From Prevotellaceae bacterium UBA1746 (GTDB lineage Bacteria > Bacteroidota > Bacteroidia > Bacteroidales > Bacteroidaceae), in NCBI GenBank assembly GCA_002314875.1, contig DCHS01000037.1, positions 1 through 44,573 of the forward strand: a DNA stretch of 44,573 nucleotides. Reading direction: 5' to 3'. The position numbers and the translations under genes are program-made. Positions 34,763 to 42,876 of the stretch are shown here, one piece after another. The notes beneath the pieces were generated by a model, which did no database searches, was not told the DNA's origin, and saw only the letters and a list, made by a program, of their open reading frames with translations. How positions within the stretch are numbered: the stretch's first letter is position 1; each line of letters starts with the position of its first letter.

Positions 34763-36001
34763 ATGGGAAAAGTTCTTATCATCGGTGCTGGTGGCGTGGC
34801 TACCGTGGCTGCTGTAAAGGTAGCAAAGAATGCTGATGTCTTTAACGAAATCATGATTGCCAGCCGTACTAAGTCTAAGTGCGACGCTATCGCTAAGTAT
34901 ATCAAGGACCAGGGTATCCGCGACGATATCCAGACGGCTCAGGTGGATGCTGACGAAATTCCCCAGTTGGTGGAACTCTTCAACGCTTATAAGCCCGACC
35001 TCGTGATGAATCTCGCTCTGCCTTATCAGGACCTCACGATTATGGAGGCTTGTCTGCAGACTGGTTGCAACTATATGGATACTGCAAACTACGAGCCCAA
35101 GGATGAGGCCCATTTCGAATATAGCTGGCAGTGGGCATACCGCGAGCGTTTCGAGAAGGCTGGACTCTGCGCCATCCTCGGTTGTGGTTTTGACCCGGGT
35201 GTAACCTCTATCTATACCGCATACGCTGCAAAGCATCATTTCGACGAAATCCACTACCTCGATATCGTTGACTGCAATGCTGGTAACCACCATAAGGCTT
35301 TCGCCACCAATTTCAATCCCGAAATCAATATCCGCGAAATCACCCAGAAGGGTCTTTACTACGAAAACGGTAAGTATATCGAGACCGAGCCTATGGAAAT
35401 CCATAAGACTTTGAATTATCCTAATGTGGGTCCCAAGGAGAGCTACCTCCTCCACCACGAGGAAATCGAGAGTCTCGTTATCAACTATCCCACCATCAAG
35501 CGTGCCCGTTTCTGGATGACCTTCGGTCAGCAGTACCTCACCTACCTCGATGTAATCCAGAACATCGGTATGAGCCGCATCGACGAGGTTACCTATCAGG
35601 CTCCCAAGGCTGACGGTACGGGTATGGAGACGGTGAAGATTGTTCCCCTCCAGTTCCTCAAGGCAGTTCTCCCCAATCCTCAGGATCTCGGTCAGAACTA
35701 TGACGGTGAAACTTCCATCGGTTGCCGTATCCGCGGTATCAAGAATGGTGAGGAGCACACCTACTATGTTTATAACAACTGCTCACACCAGGCTGCTTAC
35801 GAAGAAACCGGTATGCAGGGTGTAAGCTACACCACGGGTGTTCCCGCATGCATCGGCGCTCGTATGTTCATGCTCGGTCTTTGGAACAAGCCCGGTGTTC
35901 ACAATGTGGAAGAATTTGATCCCGATCCCTTCATGGAAGAACTCAACAAGCAGGGTCTCCCCTGGCATGAACTCCATGATGTAGATCTCGAACTTGACTA
36001 A
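34763..36001 (+). CDS. Saccharopine dehydrogenase family protein, probably carboxynorspermidine dehydrogenase
   Basis: A 412-residue cytoplasmic NAD(P)H-dependent oxidoreductase. The Rossmann motif is at the N-terminus ('MGKVLIIGAGGVATVAAVK'), followed by 'IASRTKSKCDAIA', and a substrate domain with 'GCGFDPGVTSIYTAYA' and 'HHKAFATNFNPEINIREIT'. This matches the Bacteroidetes carboxynorspermidine dehydrogenase (CANSDH) type, which condenses a diamine with aspartate semialdehyde in the alternative spermidine route. A lysine-pathway saccharopine dehydrogenase is less likely but not excluded. The start is ATG 34763, because an upstream in-frame TTG falls inside the promoter. No decarboxylase partner is in the window. 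Confidence 0.85.
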   Translation: MGKVLIIGAGGVATVAAVKVAKNADVFNEIMIASRTKSKCDAIAKYIKDQGIRDDIQTAQVDADEIPQLVELFNAYKPDLVMNLALPYQDLTIMEACLQTGCNYMDTANYEPKDEAHFEYSWQWAYRERFEKAGLCAILGCGFDPGVTSIYTAYAAKHHFDEIHYLDIVDCNAGNHHKAFATNFNPEINIREITQKGLYYENGKYIETEPMEIHKTLNYPNVGPKESYLLHHEEIESLVINYPTIKRARFWMTFGQQYLTYLDVIQNIGMSRIDEVTYQAPKADGTGMETVKIVPLQFLKAVLPNPQDLGQNYDGETSIGCRIRGIKNGEEHTYYVYNNCSHQAAYEETGMQGVSYTTGVPACIGARMFMLGLWNKPGVHNVEEFDPDPFMEELNKQGLPWHELHDVDLELD

Positions 36002-36018
36002 GGTATTTTTGAATTATG

Positions 36019-36105
36019 AATTATGAATTTTGAATTTTGAATTAAGGCTGCGCGATGCATTCGTCCGCATGGTAATTCTTAATTCAAAATTCAAAATTCA
36101 AAATT
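36019..36105. repeat. AAT-rich 28-bp inverted repeat upstream of recA
   Basis: The left arm (36019-36046) pairs with the right arm (36078-36105) over 28 bases with one mismatch; each arm is built from GAATTTT or AAAATTC units. The 31-base loop has a small inner ATGC/GCAT stem. It ends 27 bases before the recA ATG. The same unit occurs before the gene at 32298. Confidence 0.85.
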
Positions 36106-36132
36106 AAAACAGTTCAAAATTAGAATATTATT

Positions 36133-37218
36133 ATGGCAAAGAAAGAAATTATAACCGAAAAAGCTGCTACTTCAGAAGATAAGTTGAAGGCGTTGCAGGC
36201 TGCAATGTCTGGCATCGAGAAGCAGTTCGGCAAGGGTAGCATCATGCGCCTCGGAGATGAAAAAATCGAAGACATTCCTGTTATCTCTACCGGTTCCCTT
36301 TCCCTCAACGCTGCTCTCGGCGTTGGCGGTTATCCCAAGGGTCGTATCATCGAAATCTACGGTCCTGAATCCAGTGGTAAGACAACACTCGCTATCCATG
36401 CGATTGCTGAATGTCAGAAGACAGGCGGTACTGCTGTCTTCATCGACGCTGAACATGCTTTCGACCGCTTCTATGCGCAGAAGTTGGGTGTTGACGTTGA
36501 CAACCTCCTTATCAGCCAGCCCGACAACGGTGAACAGGCGCTCCAGATTGCTGACCAGATTATCAGTTCCGGTGCCTGCGACATCATCGTTATCGACTCT
36601 GTTGCTGCATTGACTCCCAAGGCTGAAATCGAAGGTGATATGGGTGATAACAAGGTGGGTCTCCAGGCTCGTCTGATGAGTCAGGCTCTCCGTAAGATTA
36701 CCGCTACCATTTCCAAGACCCAGACCTGCTGTATCTTCATCAATCAGTTGCGTGAGAAGATTGGTGTGATGTTCGGAAACCCCGAAACGACGACTGGTGG
36801 TAACGCCCTCAAGTTCTATTCTTCCGTTCGTCTCGATGTTCGCAAGAGCACGGCGTTGAAGGATGGTGAGAATGTCATCGGTAACATTGTAAAGGTTAAG
36901 GTAGTGAAGAACAAGGTTGCTCCTCCCTTCCGCAAGGCTGAGTTCGAGATGAACTATGGCGAGGGTATCTCCAAGTTGGGAGAAATCGCTGATCTCGGTG
37001 TTCAGTATGAGATCATCGACAAGAAGGGATCATGGTTCAGCTACGAAGGTGAGCGCATCGCCCAGGGTCGTGATAAGCTCAAGCAGATCCTCATCGACAA
37101 TCCTGAGTTGTGCGAGGAAATCGAGAGCAAGATCAACGCTATCCTCCTCAATGGTACCGTCGCAGGCCAGATGGCCGAAGATGCCCAAAAGGCCGAAGAC
37201 GATGCTGTGTTTGAATAA
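36133..37218 (+). CDS. recA: DNA recombinase RecA
   Basis: Homologous recombination and SOS coprotease of 361 residues. Walker A is at residues 77-84 (GPESSGKT), with 'IDAEHAFDRFYA' after it, Walker B 'DIIVIDSVAAL', and the DNA-binding loops around 'EGDMGDNKVGLQARLMSQALRK' and 'FINQLREKIGVMFGNPETTTGGNALKF'. The position after Glu-His-Ala is Phe-Asp, a mild variation of the common 'EHALD'. The length is normal and the acidic C-terminal tail (EDDAVFE) is present. It has its own terminator; the 131-base gap before it is largely the AAT-rich inverted repeat, so its promoter is unclear. I saw no obvious SOS box. Confidence 0.97.
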   Translation: MAKKEIITEKAATSEDKLKALQAAMSGIEKQFGKGSIMRLGDEKIEDIPVISTGSLSLNAALGVGGYPKGRIIEIYGPESSGKTTLAIHAIAECQKTGGTAVFIDAEHAFDRFYAQKLGVDVDNLLISQPDNGEQALQIADQIISSGACDIIVIDSVAALTPKAEIEGDMGDNKVGLQARLMSQALRKITATISKTQTCCIFINQLREKIGVMFGNPETTTGGNALKFYSSVRLDVRKSTALKDGENVIGNIVKVKVVKNKVAPPFRKAEFEMNYGEGISKLGEIADLGVQYEIIDKKGSWFSYEGERIAQGRDKLKQILIDNPELCEEIESKINAILLNGTVAGQMAEDAQKAEDDAVFE

Positions 37219-37244
37219 GTCAAAGTAAAATATAAAGGAAAATA

Positions 37245-37286
37245 AAGGCCGCCCTCATCGGAGTGATGGGGGCGGCCTTGTGTTTT
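37245..37286 (+). terminator. Terminator after recA
   Basis: A GC-rich 15-bp stem (37245-37259 with 37265-37279, one G-T pair) and 5-base loop are followed by GTGTTTT. It lies 26 bases after the recA stop. Confidence 0.9.
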
Positions 37287-37700
37287 ATAAAGGTTTTATA
37301 AAGGGTTTATAGGGTTTAAGGCTTCGCCTGGTTCAAGAGAGGTTCAAAAGGGTTCAAGGGTTTATATAAACCAGCGAAGCGTATAAACCAGCGAAAGCGT
37401 ATAAACCAGCGAAAGCATGGCAAGGGCGTGCCGTAGGTACGCGATATGGTAGGCAGGTACAAGCACGGAACGTGCGCAGTGCCTGTGCTATTCATGCGCC
37501 AGCGAAAGCGTGACGTAGTTACGCCATTGAAATTTATAGCCTAACTACGTCAGGCATGGCATCCGCCCGAATATAATCCAGGCATTTCGCTTCGCTCATA
37601 CCTGGCTACCCTATATCCTGCCTACGGCAGGTCCCTACCAAGGTTTATGGGGTTTATAAGGTTTATAGGGTTTATAAGGTTTATGGGGTACCCCATAAAA
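37287..37700. repeat. Large mosaic intergenic repeat block (copy A) between convergent recA and the 37732 gene
   Basis: About 410 bases without a gene. In order: a TTTATAGGG ladder; GCTTCGCCTGG with its near-inverted partner; a 17-18-bp tandem array (37366-37382, 37383-37400, 37401-37416; unit ATAAACCAGCGAAAGCGT); and a ~100-base segment nearly identical to 42648-42752. Then come a perfect 10-bp inverted repeat (37512-37521 with 37542-37551), a CCAGG/CCTGG hairpin, the CCTGCC-TAC-GGCAGG palindrome, and a second ladder of TTTATAAGG units running to 37688. No open reading frame is convincing. Confidence 0.85.
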
Positions 37701-37731
37701 ACACTTACTCCTGTTTCCTTTGTTTTAGACA

Positions 37732-38376
37732 CTATTTCAGCTCGTCGGCGGAGATGCCGAGGGCGGCGAGGAGGCTGTAACCGAGGATTTCCTGAGAGAA
37801 ACCGCGGCCGGTCATGGGCTGCATGGCAAAGAGGGTGATGTCCTTGCGGGGAAGCATGAGGGGAATGCCATTAGCATCGACCATGGGGGAACCGTCCTGA
37901 TTCTTCGGCTGGGGAGGATTGGCGCAGAGATCCTTGATCTTTGCCGTGAGGTGCTGGCTCTCGGGAGTCGTACCGTCGAAGTCGGCGATGACCATGACAC
38001 TCTGGATGTCCTTATCGAGGAGGAGGGCCTCAAAACTCTCGCGGTACATATCCTCGGGCGTTGTGATGCGCTCGATGGGGCAGCAAGCCATGGTGAATTC
38101 TCCCAGTTGGTCCTTGAAAGCCTTTCCGTCCAGTTCCTCGGCGAATTTGCCAGGAGAGAAGTATTTCAGTTCCTTGGCCTCGCTGGGATGGATGAACACC
38201 GCCTGAACCTCATTATCGCCAGCACGGAGACCACCGTCGAGGGCAATGCAGTCGAGCCACTGCGCAAGATCCGCTTTCGGAATGCGACGGTTCAGCATGC
38301 GCTCAAAATTCACGGTGAGGTCAAAGGCTACGCGATCGAGATAGGCAGCATCGACAAGAATAACATGAGGACTCAT
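37732..38376 (-). CDS. Conserved protein of unknown function, coupled to pepT
   Basis: A 214-residue soluble protein without signal peptide or membrane segment. It begins 'SPHVILVDAAYLDRVAFDL' and has 'QSVMVIADFDGTTPE' around residues 128-143, then 'MLPRKDITLFAMQPMTGRGFSQEILGYSLLAALGI' near the end. I recognise it only as a Bacteroidales-conserved hypothetical (possibly DUF6621); the 'DFDGT' string resembles a HAD motif but sits in the middle of the protein without the other HAD motifs. Its ATG overlaps the pepT stop by 4 bases (ATGA type), so the two are translationally coupled. Confidence 0.75.
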   Translation of the reverse strand: MSPHVILVDAAYLDRVAFDLTVNFERMLNRRIPKADLAQWLDCIALDGGLRAGDNEVQAVFIHPSEAKELKYFSPGKFAEELDGKAFKDQLGEFTMACCPIERITTPEDMYRESFEALLLDKDIQSVMVIADFDGTTPESQHLTAKIKDLCANPPQPKNQDGSPMVDANGIPLMLPRKDITLFAMQPMTGRGFSQEILGYSLLAALGISADELK

Positions 38377-39599
38377 CTTTCTGCAGTAATCTTAATGATA
38401 TTGACAACCGTCTCGAAACCTTTAACGAGGTTGGGGATGGGAAGGAATTCGTGAGGACCGTGGAAATTGAGACCGCCGGCGAAGATGTTGGGGCAGGGGA
38501 GTCCCATGAAAGAAAGCTGGGCACCGTCGGTACCACCGCGGATGGCACGCACCTTGGGTTCGATGTCGGCAGCGAGCATAGCAGCCTTGATGATGTCGAT
38601 GACATGCATCACAGGTTCAATCTTCTCGCGCATATTATAATATTGGTCCTTCAAAGTGAGTTTGAGAACACCTTCACCATATTCGCGTGTCATCTCAGCG
38701 ACAACACCTTCGACGAACTTCTTACGCTCCTCGAAACGCTGACGGTCGTGGTCGCGGATAATGTAGCTTACGCTGGCATTCTCGACGCTGCCACTCATAC
38801 CGGTGAGGTGGAAGAAACCTTCATATTCCTCCGTCGTTCCAGGCGTTTCGTTGGCAGGCATACGGTTGATGAAGTCAGCGGCAACGAGACCTGCGTTGAT
38901 CATCTTGCCTTTGGCATAGCCCGGATGAACGCTGACGCCGGTGATTTCAAACTTTGCAGCAGCGGCGTTGAAGTTTTCAAATTCGATTTCGCCGAGTTCA
39001 CCACCGTCCATGGTATAACCCCATTCGCAGCCGAATTTCTCGACATTGAATTTGTGGGCGCCCATACCGATTTCCTCATCGGGGTTGAAGCCAACGCGTA
39101 CCTTTCCGTGCTTGATCTCGGGATGCTGGATAAGATACTCGACAGCGGTAACGATTTCGGCGATACCCGCCTTGTCGTCGGCACCGAGGAGGGTGTGACC
39201 GTCGGTAACGATGATGTCCTCACCAACATGGTCGAGGAGTTCGGGGAAAGTCTTGATATCGGTGACAATGCCAGCTTCAGCATCGAGGACGAGGTCCTTA
39301 CCGTCGTAGTTCTCGACGATGCGGGGTTTGATATTGGCACCGGAAGCATCGGGACTGGTGTCCATGTGTGCGATGAAGCCGATGGTGGGGATGGGCTTGT
39401 CCGTATTTGCAGGGAGAGTGGCATACACATAAGCGTGTTCATCCATCTCCACTTCTGTGAGACCGATGGCGGTCAGTTCTTCGACGAGATATCTTGCCAG
39501 AGCGAACTGCTTGTCCGTACTCGGCGTTGTTTCATAATTTTCTTCGCTGCTCTGTGTGTCAAAGCTGACATACTTGAGGAATCTTTCTACAATTTCCAT
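38373..39599 (-). CDS. pepT: Peptidase T (tripeptide aminopeptidase)
   Basis: Cytoplasmic M20-family zinc peptidase of 408 residues that removes the N-terminal residue of tripeptides. Metal and catalytic signatures are His78-x-Asp80 ('FIAHMDTSPDASG'), 'LLGADDKAGIAEIV', 'FNPDEEIGMGAHKF', 'YTMDGGELGEIEFE' and the C-terminal histidine in 'NFHGPHEFLPIPN'. The length matches E. coli PepT (408). A TAnnTTTG-like box lies upstream at 39665-39658. The downstream hypothetical gene overlaps by 4 bases. Confidence 0.96.
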   Translation of the reverse strand: MEIVERFLKYVSFDTQSSEENYETTPSTDKQFALARYLVEELTAIGLTEVEMDEHAYVYATLPANTDKPIPTIGFIAHMDTSPDASGANIKPRIVENYDGKDLVLDAEAGIVTDIKTFPELLDHVGEDIIVTDGHTLLGADDKAGIAEIVTAVEYLIQHPEIKHGKVRVGFNPDEEIGMGAHKFNVEKFGCEWGYTMDGGELGEIEFENFNAAAAKFEITGVSVHPGYAKGKMINAGLVAADFINRMPANETPGTTEEYEGFFHLTGMSGSVENASVSYIIRDHDRQRFEERKKFVEGVVAEMTREYGEGVLKLTLKDQYYNMREKIEPVMHVIDIIKAAMLAADIEPKVRAIRGGTDGAQLSFMGLPCPNIFAGGLNFHGPHEFLPIPNLVKGFETVVNIIKITAER

Positions 39600-39657
39600 A
39601 AGACAGGTTATGATGATTAAGCCACTAAAGTGGCAGGTTATTAGGGTTAAGCACGTG

Positions 39658-39665
39658 CAAAATTA
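39658..39665 (-). promoter_or_regulatory. Candidate -7 box (TAATTTTG) for pepT
   Basis: Read on the minus strand the octamer fits TAnnTTTG about 58 bases upstream of the pepT ATG. There is no matching -33 element. The leader contains a CCACT-TTA-AGTGG hairpin (39621-39633). Confidence 0.45.
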
Positions 39666-39708
39666 CTAAAAAAAGATGGAAAGAGTAGGAGGTATGAAGA
39701 AAAATGAT

Positions 39709-39716
39709 TATTTTTG
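39709..39716 (+). promoter_or_regulatory. Candidate -7 box (TATTTTTG) for the GH84 gene
   Basis: The octamer fits TAnnTTTG in the divergent pepT/GH84 spacer and predicts a leader of about 65-70 bases before the ATG at 39791. No convincing -33 element. Confidence 0.45.
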
Positions 39717-39790
39717 CGCACAAATTGGCTGGAAGAAGGCAATAATGTCTGCGAACAGCCGTTTATAACACCTACCTAATACGACTTATC

Positions 39791-41995
39791 ATGAAGAAAA
39801 TCTTTTTCTCTATAGCCCTTTTAGGCTCCCTCTCCTTTTCCGCTCAGGCTCAGGTCAGTCTCGTTAATCCCGTTCCCCACAGTGTGACGGCACAGAACGG
39901 TGTCTTCGCTGCTCCTGGAGAATGGCAGGTGGTGGCTCCCAAGAATGCTCCTGCTTTCGTTTTGGAAGCCTTGAAGGAAGCAAGTCCCGCTCAGGTTAGC
40001 AAGAGCACCTTCACCGTGACCCTCGGAACTGCCAGCGACAAGACTGTTGCCAAGGTGAAGAAGTTCATTCCGAAGAAGGCAGAAGGTTACTATCTCAGTG
40101 TGACCGATAACGGCGTTGTCATTGCAGGCCGTGACGCCCGCGGTTTGTACTACGGCGTTCAGACCCTCCTCGGTATGATGCACGAAGGCCAGTTGGAACG
40201 CTGCCAGATCAGTGACTATCCCGATGTGGCTTTCCGTGGCAGTATCGAAGGTTTCTACGGTCAGCCCTGGAGTCATGAGCACCGTCTCCGCCAGCTTGAC
40301 TTCTATGGCAAGAACAAGATGAACGTCTATATCTACGGCCCCAAGGATGACCCCTATCACCGTGACCATTGGCGCGATGCCTATCCTGCTGAGGAAGCCG
40401 CTAAGATCAAGGAACTTAACGAGCGCGCGAAACTCCGCGGCGTGAATTTCTACTGGGCCATCCATCCGGGTCTTGATATCCAGTGGAACGATGAAGACCG
40501 TCAGAATGTAGTCAACAAACTCGAGAAGATGTACGATCTTGGCATCCGCTCCTTCTGCGTATTCTTCGACGATATCTGGGGCGAAGGTGCCAAGGGTGAA
40601 AACCAGGCTGCTCTCCTGAACTATGTCGATGATGTCTTCGTCAAGAAACACGGCGATGTCAGTCCGCTTGTTCTCTGTCCTACAGAATACAACCGTGCGT
40701 GGAGTTCCGACAACAGTGCCTATCTTAAAGCCCTCGGCGAAGGTCTGCACCCCGGAATCGAAGTGATGTGGACCGGTAACAGCGTTGTTCACTGCATCTA
40801 TAACGAAGGTATGCAGTGGATTAACGACCGTATCAAGCGCAAGGCCTATATCTGGTGGAACTATCCCGTCAGCGACTTTGTCCGTGACCACATGCTCCTC
40901 GGTCCCGTCTATGGCAATGATACCGATATCGCCGATATGCTGAGCGGCTTTGTAAGCAATCCCATGCAGTATGCCGAAAGTTCAAAGGTAGGTTTGTACA
41001 GCATCGCCGACTATACCTGGAACATGGAAGGATACAAGGATATGGAGTCTTGGGAAAAGGCCATCAAGGACCTCCTCCCCAGCGAGGCTTCTGCCCTCCG
41101 TACCTTTGCGACCTATAACGAGGACCTCGGTAAGAACGGTCATGGTTTCCGTCGCGACGAGAACCATGAGATTGCCAAAATCTGCGAACTGGCCAGTCAG
41201 GGAGATCCCCATGCTGTTTTGGAACTCAATGCTAACAGTACCGCCCTCGGTGCTGCTGCCGACCGCCTTTTGCAGAGCAAGAAAAATCCATGGCTCATCG
41301 ACGAACTCCGTCCCTGGCTCGTTCAGGCAAAGGTCGTTGCAAAGTATGGCCAGACCGTCTGTGCGATGAAGTCCGCCCTCGACTATCATTGGAGCAATGA
41401 CCAGTTCGTTGATTTGTACAATGAGGCCAAGGCTTTGAAGAAAGAGATGTATGACAACGAGAACGATCCTGCACAGTTGCATCCCTACCAGACGGGCACA
41501 AAGCTTGCAACCCTTCGTTTCCTTCCTGCATTGAATAAGCTCTTTGCGCTGCAGGTGAATCGTTACAATGTGAAGAACGGAACTGCCCTTGAACCTTCCA
41601 GCGACTACACACCGTTCCATATTGAATCCACCGTGCCCCAGCTGGCGCAGTTGCCTTTGGTAGCCAATGGTTCCGAACTGAAGGTAACGCCGTCGAACGA
41701 GGTCATCAAGTGGGCTCCCGACAGTTACTTCATGATAACTTGCGAGAAGCCGACGAAGGTGGCAGGCATGGACTTTAACTTCGGTCAGGCTGGCTCAGCA
41801 GCTGATTATAGTTTTGAAATACAATTGGAAAACGGTGAGTGGTTGCCCGTCGAGTTGCTTCATTATGGTGCCGATGATCCCGTTATCCATACCGGAAATG
41901 AACTTGGCGGAAAGGTCGTTAAGGCCCTCCGTGTAAAAAATGTAAGTGGTAAGGAACTGCAATACTACTTCCGTTCCTTCCGCATTAGTCGATAA
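39791..41995 (+). CDS. GH84 beta-N-acetylglucosaminidase (O-GlcNAcase/hyaluronidase-like)
   Basis: Exported glycoside hydrolase of 734 residues with a signal peptide ending AQA-QVS. An N-terminal GH20b-like alpha/beta domain (about 22-145) precedes the GH84 barrel ('FRGSIEGFYGQPWSHEHRL', 'KNKMNVYIYGPKDDPYHRDHW'). The paired catalytic aspartates are Asp260-Asp261 in 'FFDDIWGEG'. Further GH84 landmarks are 'CPTEYNRAWS', 'YIWWNYPVSDFVRDH' and 'YGNDTDIADMLSGFVSNPM'. These closely follow the Bacteroides thetaiotaomicron O-GlcNAcase as I recall it. A helical bundle and a C-terminal beta-sandwich complete the usual architecture. It removes GlcNAc by substrate-assisted catalysis; the natural target is probably host glycoconjugates. 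There are 7 bases to guaD. Confidence 0.95.
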   Translation: MKKIFFSIALLGSLSFSAQAQVSLVNPVPHSVTAQNGVFAAPGEWQVVAPKNAPAFVLEALKEASPAQVSKSTFTVTLGTASDKTVAKVKKFIPKKAEGYYLSVTDNGVVIAGRDARGLYYGVQTLLGMMHEGQLERCQISDYPDVAFRGSIEGFYGQPWSHEHRLRQLDFYGKNKMNVYIYGPKDDPYHRDHWRDAYPAEEAAKIKELNERAKLRGVNFYWAIHPGLDIQWNDEDRQNVVNKLEKMYDLGIRSFCVFFDDIWGEGAKGENQAALLNYVDDVFVKKHGDVSPLVLCPTEYNRAWSSDNSAYLKALGEGLHPGIEVMWTGNSVVHCIYNEGMQWINDRIKRKAYIWWNYPVSDFVRDHMLLGPVYGNDTDIADMLSGFVSNPMQYAESSKVGLYSIADYTWNMEGYKDMESWEKAIKDLLPSEASALRTFATYNEDLGKNGHGFRRDENHEIAKICELASQGDPHAVLELNANSTALGAAADRLLQSKKNPWLIDELRPWLVQAKVVAKYGQTVCAMKSALDYHWSNDQFVDLYNEAKALKKEMYDNENDPAQLHPYQTGTKLATLRFLPALNKLFALQVNRYNVKNGTALEPSSDYTPFHIESTVPQLAQLPLVANGSELKVTPSNEVIKWAPDSYFMITCEKPTKVAGMDFNFGQAGSAADYSFEIQLENGEWLPVELLHYGADDPVIHTGNELGGKVVKALRVKNVSGKELQYYFRSFRISR

Positions 41996-42002
41996 ATAAA
42001 AA

Positions 42003-42479
42003 ATGATTACCCAAGAAGATAGAAAATTTATGCAGATGGCGATAGACGCCTCTGTAGAGAATGTCAAGAACGGCGGTGGTCCTTTTGGCGCCGTCATAGT
42101 AAAAGATGGAGAAGTGATTTCAACCGGTGTGAACCGTGTGACCGCTAATAATGATCCTACGGCCCATGCCGAGGTGAGTGCAATCCGCGAGGCTTGCCGA
42201 AAGTTGGAAACCTTCCATCTGAGAGGATGTACGATATACACCTCTTGCGAACCTTGTCCGATGTGTCTCAGCGCCATCTACTGGGCAGGCATCAAGTGCA
42301 TCTGGTACGGAAATACCCACGAAGATGCTGCTCATATCGGTTTTGATGACCAGTTCATCTACGAAGAGATTGCGTTGCCTGTCATCAAGCGTTCCATCCC
42401 CATGGTCCAGCTGATGCCGAAAGAGGCCATCGTCGCCTTCCAGGATTGGGATGCGAAAGAGGATAAGGTAGAATACTAA
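42003..42479 (+). CDS. guaD: Guanine deaminase (CDA-fold)
   Basis: A 158-residue zinc enzyme of the cytidine deaminase superfamily converting guanine to xanthine. Zinc ligands are His55 (in 'THAEVSAIREA', with catalytic Glu57), Cys82 and Cys85 ('SCEPCPMC'). The C-terminal 'AAHIGFDDQFIYEEI' segment and terminal 'EDKVEY' match the Bacillus subtilis GuaD pattern, where the C-terminal tail closes the active site; this favours GuaD over tRNA adenosine deaminase TadA. It starts 7 bases after the GH84 stop, so it is probably co-transcribed, though no pathway link is obvious. Confidence 0.9.
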   Translation: MITQEDRKFMQMAIDASVENVKNGGGPFGAVIVKDGEVISTGVNRVTANNDPTAHAEVSAIREACRKLETFHLRGCTIYTSCEPCPMCLSAIYWAGIKCIWYGNTHEDAAHIGFDDQFIYEEIALPVIKRSIPMVQLMPKEAIVAFQDWDAKEDKVEY

Positions 42480-42480
42480 G

Positions 42481-42760
42481 TCGCTGCGCGACTGGTTAAG
42501 AAGGTTAAGAAGGTTAAGAAGGTTTATGGGTTTAAGGCTTCGCCTGGTTCAAGAGAGGTTCAAAAGGGTTCAAGGGTTTATATAAACCAGCGTAGCGAAT
42601 AAACCAGCGTAGCGTATAAACCAAGCGCAGCGAATAAACCTACTCCGCATGGCAAGAGCGTGCCGTAGGTACGCGATATGGTAGGCAGGTACAAGCACGG
42701 AACGTGCGCAGTGCCTGTGCTATTCATGCGCCAGGCAAAGCGTGACGTAGTGACCATATT
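42481..42760. repeat. Mosaic intergenic repeat block (copy B) between convergent guaD and the 42877 gene
   Basis: A GGTTAAGAA triplication leads into GGGTTTAAGGCTTCGCCTGG, and the sequence from 42528 to about 42591 matches 37312-37375 without visible difference. A diverged tandem array follows (42582-42598, 42599-42615, 42616-42633), then 42648-42752, nearly identical to copy A apart from a few substitutions and indels. The rest of the gap to 42876 holds only a hairpin. No gene is visible. Confidence 0.88.
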
Positions 42761-42824
42761 ACCGCAGTCGGTAAAAAGGTACACTATCACAAGAATGTTT
42801 GACACATTAGCATAGACACAATTA

Positions 42825-42855
42825 TCCCCCCGCAACCGAAAGGAAGCGAGGGGAT
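42825..42855 (-). terminator. Possible terminator of the Fib_succ_major-like gene
   Basis: On the minus strand TCCCCTCGC pairs imperfectly with GCGGGGGGA around a short loop 20-50 bases after the stop. The trailing T-run is weak, so confidence is modest. Confidence 0.5.
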
Positions 42856-42876
42856 TTGTTATGTTTGAACGTGATG

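Noticed and set aside
37366..37416. Tandem 17-18-bp units as a possible CRISPR array
   Set aside because: Units are contiguous with no spacers, and neither copy has cas genes nearby.
37941..37990. HAD-type phosphatase call for the gene at 37732, based on 'DFDGT'
   Set aside because: In HAD enzymes the DxDGT motif is N-terminal; here it is at about residue 133 and the conserved Lys and second Asp motifs are missing.
41996..42479. TadA (tRNA adenosine deaminase) identity for the deaminase at 42003
   Set aside because: The 'GFDDQFIYEEI' segment and the C-terminal EDKVEY tail fit guanine deaminase better than TadA.
42760..42876. A template repeat or reverse transcriptase linked to the Fib_succ_major-like gene
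   Set aside because: The gap contains only a hairpin and unique sequence; no near-identical copy of the gene's 3' end exists elsewhere in the window.
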